A stretch of DNA of 64,000 bases from Actinacidiphila acididurans (GTDB taxonomy: Bacteria > Actinomycetota > Actinomycetes > Streptomycetales > Streptomycetaceae). A program made the translations under genes and the position numbers. The stretch's first letter is position 1; each line of letters begins with the position of its first letter. The notes under the pieces are model-generated. The model worked only from the letters and a program-made list of their open reading frames with translations, ran no database searches and was not told the DNA's origin. This document shows positions 61,072-64,000 of this stretch, in pieces. The DNA lies in contig NZ_JADKYB010000009.1 in NCBI RefSeq assembly GCF_016918855.1, forward strand, positions 1-64,000, given 5' to 3'.

Positions 61072-61180
61072 CCTGACACCCCGTTACGCCCTGACACCCC
61101 CGTTACGCCCTGACACCCCGTTACGCCCCGACACTTTGTTACGTCCTGACACTCTGTTGCGTCCGGCCGGTCTGTTGCGG
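61072..61180. repeat. Six tandem 18-bp repeats (iteron-like)
   Basis: Units start at 61072, 61090, 61109, 61127, 61145 and 61163. The consensus is CCTGACACCCCGTTACGC; units 1 and 3 are identical, unit 2 has one extra C, and units 4-6 drift towards CTTTGTTACGT and CTGTTGCGG. The stepwise decay suggests expansion from the left. Confidence 0.85.
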
Positions 61181-61643
61181 CCCGTCATGGGCGTGTGGTG
61201 CTGTGGCGGCCTGTTCGCCTGTTGCGGTCCGTGGGGGTTCGTGGCGGGGTGCGATACGGGGGATGGGGTACGTGCCCGTACCGTCGGTATCCCACTGGGC
61301 ACGGCCAGAAGGTGCTGCGTCCCGCGTGGAGTGGCGTCCCCGGCATACGTGGCGGTCGTCCGGCGGTTCCTGCGCGGCAGGTGCGGCAGCAGACCCGGTA
61401 CCGGCGAGCGGGCCGGACGGTGAGGTTCCATCCGGGGGGACCGACTCGTGATACGGCCCGTCAGGTCCTCGGGCATCGCGTGCCGTTGTCCGGCGTCTAC
61501 GCTGTGACCTGGGGTCACGGCGTGATCGTTCGCTGTCTTCACCAGCCACGATGATCTTCGGCGGGCCGCACCGGTGCCCGGGCGCGCGGATCACGGCTCC
61601 CGGCCCTGGGCTGCCTGTCCGCGCGCGAGGACGGAGAGTTCTC

Positions 61644-61868
61644 ATGAGTCTTTACGAGCTGAACGAACGGCAAGCCTTCCTGGCCATGTCCCGGTTCGTG
61701 TGGCAGTTCGCCGACCGCGCCGGGGACGACCTTCTCACGCTCCTGGGTGACATCGGCATCGAGGCGGACGGCAGGACCACGGACCCTGCCGCCTGGGAGG
61801 ACTGGATGACGTGTGTGCGTTCGGTGGTCGGCGGCGAACAGGACCCGGCAGGTGGGTCGGCGGGATGA
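61644..61868 (+). CDS. Small conserved hypothetical protein
   Basis: A 74-residue acidic, helical protein: MSLYELNERQAFLAMSRFVW, FADRAGDDLLTLLGDIGIEA, then DPAAWEDWMTCVRSV. The opening YEL..RQAF.AM..F and the DPAAWxDW motif recall a family of small Streptomyces proteins that I have seen beside toxin or signalling genes. An immunity-protein role would fit its size but is only a guess. ATG 61644 has GGAGAG upstream. It is an island of normal coding sequence in low-complexity DNA. Confidence 0.65.
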   Translation: MSLYELNERQAFLAMSRFVWQFADRAGDDLLTLLGDIGIEADGRTTDPAAWEDWMTCVRSVVGGEQDPAGGSAG

Positions 61869-62017
61869 GGGCCCGGCGAGCGGGCCTCGGCACCGCGACA
61901 GCGAGCACACCCCGGGCACAAGATCACGGTCGGCGACTGCCGTACCAGGTTCTGTCCGGGTTCTGTCCGGCCGATCCTGGGGTGTGGAAGGGTGCTGTTC
62001 ATGACTGATGTCCGAAT

Positions 62018-62297
62018 TTGACTCCGGGGATTGTGTCGGTTGCGCTGAGTGTGTGGTCTGTCCGCGTTCATGCCACCAAGCGCCGTTGGAGGTGCGGGGA
62101 GGCCGAGTTCACCTGTCCGTGCTGCGGTGAAGGCCGGGCTCGGGAGGTGCTGCACGAAGCTGTGCTCATGCTGCCGCCGGGCGCCGCTGCCGAACTGCGG
62201 GCACAGGTGGGTGAGTCTGGATGAGGTGCTGCTCGGGCGAACGCATCACGAGCCCATGCCGGACCGGGAGTTGGCCTGGTGGCATCGCAGGTGCTGA
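62018..62297 (+). pseudogene. Frameshifted small zinc-ribbon-like gene
   Basis: Frame 1 encodes KRRWRCGEAEFTCPCCGEGR and REVLHEAVLMLPPGAAAELR, then AQVGESG and a stop. Continuing in another frame from about 62210 are LDEVLLGRTHHEPMPDRELA and WWHRRC to a stop at 62297. Together they form a plausible C-x(8)-C-x-x-C cysteine-knuckle protein broken by one frameshift near 62205-62215. No clear start or ribosome site is left at the 5' end. Confidence 0.5.
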
Positions 62298-62927
62298 CCG
62301 TGTACGTGCCGTCCGACCGGCCGCTGAACATCGCTCGGCCCCGTCGGCACTGGTGTTCTCCCCGGGGATCCTGCCTGCGCGCACAGTCGCGTCCTGGCAT
62401 GCCGCCGTCCTGAGGGAACCGCCGTGTTGCCTCACGGGACCGTGACTGCGCGGACCCCACGTTTCGGCAGGTCAGCACGATCCGTCGGCAGGCCACCCGG
62501 GGGACGGACCAGTGGCAGGCCGGACCCTCGCCGGCCGGGCGGTGTGCCGGGGCGGGTGGGGCGGGTGGGTCGGTTGTGTGGTGTGCCGTCGTCCCCGGGG
62601 CGATGGTTCGCTGCCCGGGGACGACGGCCGTGAGGGTGCCGCCGTGGCGGCGGGAGAGGCTGCCCGCAGCCCCTCCCCAGTCCCGCCACCCCTTCGGCCT
62701 CGCAACCCCACAGTCCCGTGGTGCCGGGGGCCTCGTGGTGCCCGGTGGCCCGCGGCTCCTTCAGGCTGGCGGCCCCGCGGTCCCACAGTCCTGCGGCGCC
62801 AGCGGCCTCCCGGCCTCCCGGCCTCCCGGCCTCCCGGCCTCCCGGCCTCCCGGCCTCCCGGTGGCCCGGTGGCCCGGTGGTGGGGTGGGCCGGGGGTCCG
62901 AGGGGGGTGGCGATCCCGGTCGGGGGG
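62298..62927. other. Low-complexity spacer left of the PEP-mutase-family gene
   Basis: No supported gene. The right half is tandem repeat and G/C-rich filler directly downstream of the minus-strand gene ending at 62928. Confidence 0.6.
62804..62859. repeat. Seven tandem GGCCTCCC units
   Basis: A perfect octamer repeat, followed by CGGTGGCC-type units. It lies 70 bases beyond the stop of the PEP-mutase-family gene on the minus strand. Confidence 0.9.
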
Positions 62928-63686
62928 TTAGTTGCGGAGGGGTTCGATGGCGGTTTTGAGGTCGGCGAGGGCGGCGCGGTAGAAGCGGGGGCCGTAGGTG
63001 ACGCGGGCGACGCCCATGGCGCGCAGGGTGGGCAGGTCGAGTTGGTCGCTGCTGTTGCCGTTGATGGGGGCGGGGATTTCGGCGACGAGGGTGGCCAGGT
63101 CGTCTTTCTGGCGGACGCCGATGGGGTAGATGCAGTCGGCGCCGGCTTCGCGGTAGAGGCGGCCGCGGCGGATCGCTTCGGCGACGCGCTGGTCCTCGGG
63201 GATGCCGGAGGGGGGCAGGAAGGTGTCGACGCGGGCGTTGATGACCAGGGGGATACCGGCGTCGTCGGCGGCGGAGCGGACGTCGGCGAGCCACTGGGCG
63301 TGGGCCTGGGCGTCGCTCAGGCCGCCGGCCTTGTGGTCGGTGTCCTCCAGGTTGCAGCCCACGGCGCCGGTTTCCAGGAGCCGGTCGACCAGTTCACGCG
63401 GCTGCAGGCCGTAGCCGGCTTCGGCGTCCACGGTGACCGGTACGGGGACGGCGCGGGCGATCCGGGCGGCGGCGGCGAACATTTCCTGCCAGGGGGCGCC
63501 CTCGCCGTCGGGCCAGCCCAGCATCGCCGAGATCGCGGCGCTGGCGGTGGCCACGGCGGGGAATCCCGCGTCGGCCACGACCTTGGCGCTGGCCGCGTCC
63601 CAGGCGTTGGGCAGTACGAGCATCTCTCCGCTGTGCAGCTCACGGAGCTTGTCGGCCAGAGTTTTCAGGTCCGCCGCGTCAGCCAT
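62928..63686 (-). CDS. Isocitrate lyase/PEP mutase superfamily enzyme
   Basis: A 252-residue TIM-barrel enzyme: LVLPNAWDAASAKVVADAGF and AVATASAAISAMLGWPDGEG at the N-terminus, the metal-binding VDAEAGYG (about residues 88-95), GCNLEDTDHKAG and INARVDTFL. These fit the ICL/PEPM family branch annotated as phosphoenolpyruvate phosphomutase-like or 2-methylisocitrate lyase-like. It lacks the KKCGH loop of true isocitrate lyases. It probably cleaves or forms a C-C or P-C bond next to a 2-oxo acid; the substrate is unknown. ATG 63686 has GGAGG nine bases upstream. Confidence 0.88.
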   Translation of the reverse strand: MADAADLKTLADKLRELHSGEMLVLPNAWDAASAKVVADAGFPAVATASAAISAMLGWPDGEGAPWQEMFAAAARIARAVPVPVTVDAEAGYGLQPRELVDRLLETGAVGCNLEDTDHKAGGLSDAQAHAQWLADVRSAADDAGIPLVINARVDTFLPPSGIPEDQRVAEAIRRGRLYREAGADCIYPIGVRQKDDLATLVAEIPAPINGNSSDQLDLPTLRAMGVARVTYGPRFYRAALADLKTAIEPLRN

Positions 63687-64000
63687 CGAAAACCTCCACG
63701 TCACAACAGACGGCACGTCATAAAAAGGGCCAGGTCACGGTTCCCGCCCCGGCCCGCCCCGCCGGCCCTCGGCGGCCGGTGGTGCGGCCGCTTGTGGGTG
63801 CGGGTCGTGCATGGGGGGTGACCTCCGGGATGGATGGACACCGCCGGTGCCGGAAAATCGTCGGCCCGCAGGCCCGTCTCCCGGTCCCTGTGGCCGCACC
63901 GGCGTGTCACCGGCCGCAAAACGGCCCGCCGCGCCCCTTGCAGGGGGTTCGGCGTGCCGGCGCCGCAGGCAAGGGGCCGGCCGCGTACGGGTGGTTGACG
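63687..64000. other. Upstream region of the PEP-mutase-family gene to the window edge
   Basis: No gene recognised. An AT-richer patch at 63700-63730 (ACGTCA twice, CATAAAAAGG) next to the start is the likely promoter. The rest is GC-rich spacer. Confidence 0.45.

Larger units (their letters stand above)
60499..61643. other. 1.1 kb of C-rich low-complexity DNA with repeats and a terminator
   Basis: No supported gene. In order it has degenerate CCGGTCCAtC-type repeats (60500-60660), a strong terminator (60717-60755), tandem TTCCCCCGG units (60760-60820), a C/T-rich tract to about 60980, and 18-bp tandem repeats (61072-61180). The plus strand is C-rich, the opposite of the DNA left of the LLM gene. 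Confidence 0.65.

Noticed and set aside
61072..61180. CRISPR array
   Set aside because: The repeats are contiguous with no spacers, and there are no cas genes.

Overview
The window is high-GC actinobacterial DNA, most likely from Streptomyces or a close relative. The evidence is pervasive G/C third codon positions, GTG/TTG starts with GGAGG-type Shine-Dalgarno sites, and many one-component regulators (TetR, MerR, AraC, XRE, ArsR). Families common in Streptomyces are also present (DUF6351, DUF5709, PGM1-type ligase, DHA2 exporters, F420-type LLM oxidoreductase). It reads as accessory chromosome: pseudogenes, gene fragments and insertion-sequence scars are common and no housekeeping operon is present. 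No tRNA, rRNA, CRISPR array or prophage was found.

Left part (1-20 kb): a DUF6351 secreted protein that runs off the left edge; TetR, DinB-like and XRE genes and a short-chain dehydrogenase (SDR); and a two-gene operon of a HEAT-repeat protein and a MerR-HEAT regulator behind a MerR-type palindrome. From 7.9 to 12.6 kb lies a decay zone with a double-frameshifted gene, two IS630 scars, an azoreductase tail and a universal-stress-protein (USP) scar, interleaved with an intact SnoaL-like gene, a dienelactone-hydrolase-like gene and a USP gene. Then come an AraC regulator, two small secreted or membrane proteins (one with an SIGS repeat), an FAD monooxygenase, a divergent TetR/SDR pair with a shared operator, an IS5 scar and an S1-domain protein.

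Middle part (20-33 kb): a large Tat-exported PHP-type metallohydrolase fused to a beta-propeller-like region, DUF5709, a small secreted protein, a GNAT acetyltransferase, DUF4241, a purine/uracil (NCS2) permease, an MFS exporter, and an epoxide hydrolase divergent from a TetR gene with two palindromic operators between them.

The most informative locus is 33.1-39.8 kb. Six genes on the minus strand encode an HpcH/HpaI aldolase, a PLP-dependent glycine C-acyltransferase, a MaoC-type dehydratase, a PGM1-type ATP-grasp peptide ligase, an amidinotransferase and a zinc-type dehydrogenase. This is the gene set known from ketomemicin pseudotripeptide clusters: four enzymes build the carbonylmethylene pseudodipeptide, the amidinotransferase makes the N-terminal amidino amino acid, and the ligase joins the two. 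A divergent HTH-STAND ATPase lies beside it.

Right part (42-64 kb): a TetR/FAD-monooxygenase pair, a phosphotransferase, an SDR/MerR divergent pair, an IS5 scar, an MFS gene, a truncated integrase-like gene and a secreted NHL-type protein. Beyond 51 kb the DNA changes character. A DHA2 exporter, an ArsR repressor, an LLM oxidoreductase and a PEP-mutase-family enzyme sit as islands in kilobases of strand-biased, G-rich (later C-rich), repeat-laden sequence that codes for little. An internally deleted IS21 element with perfect 13-bp ends lies inside it.
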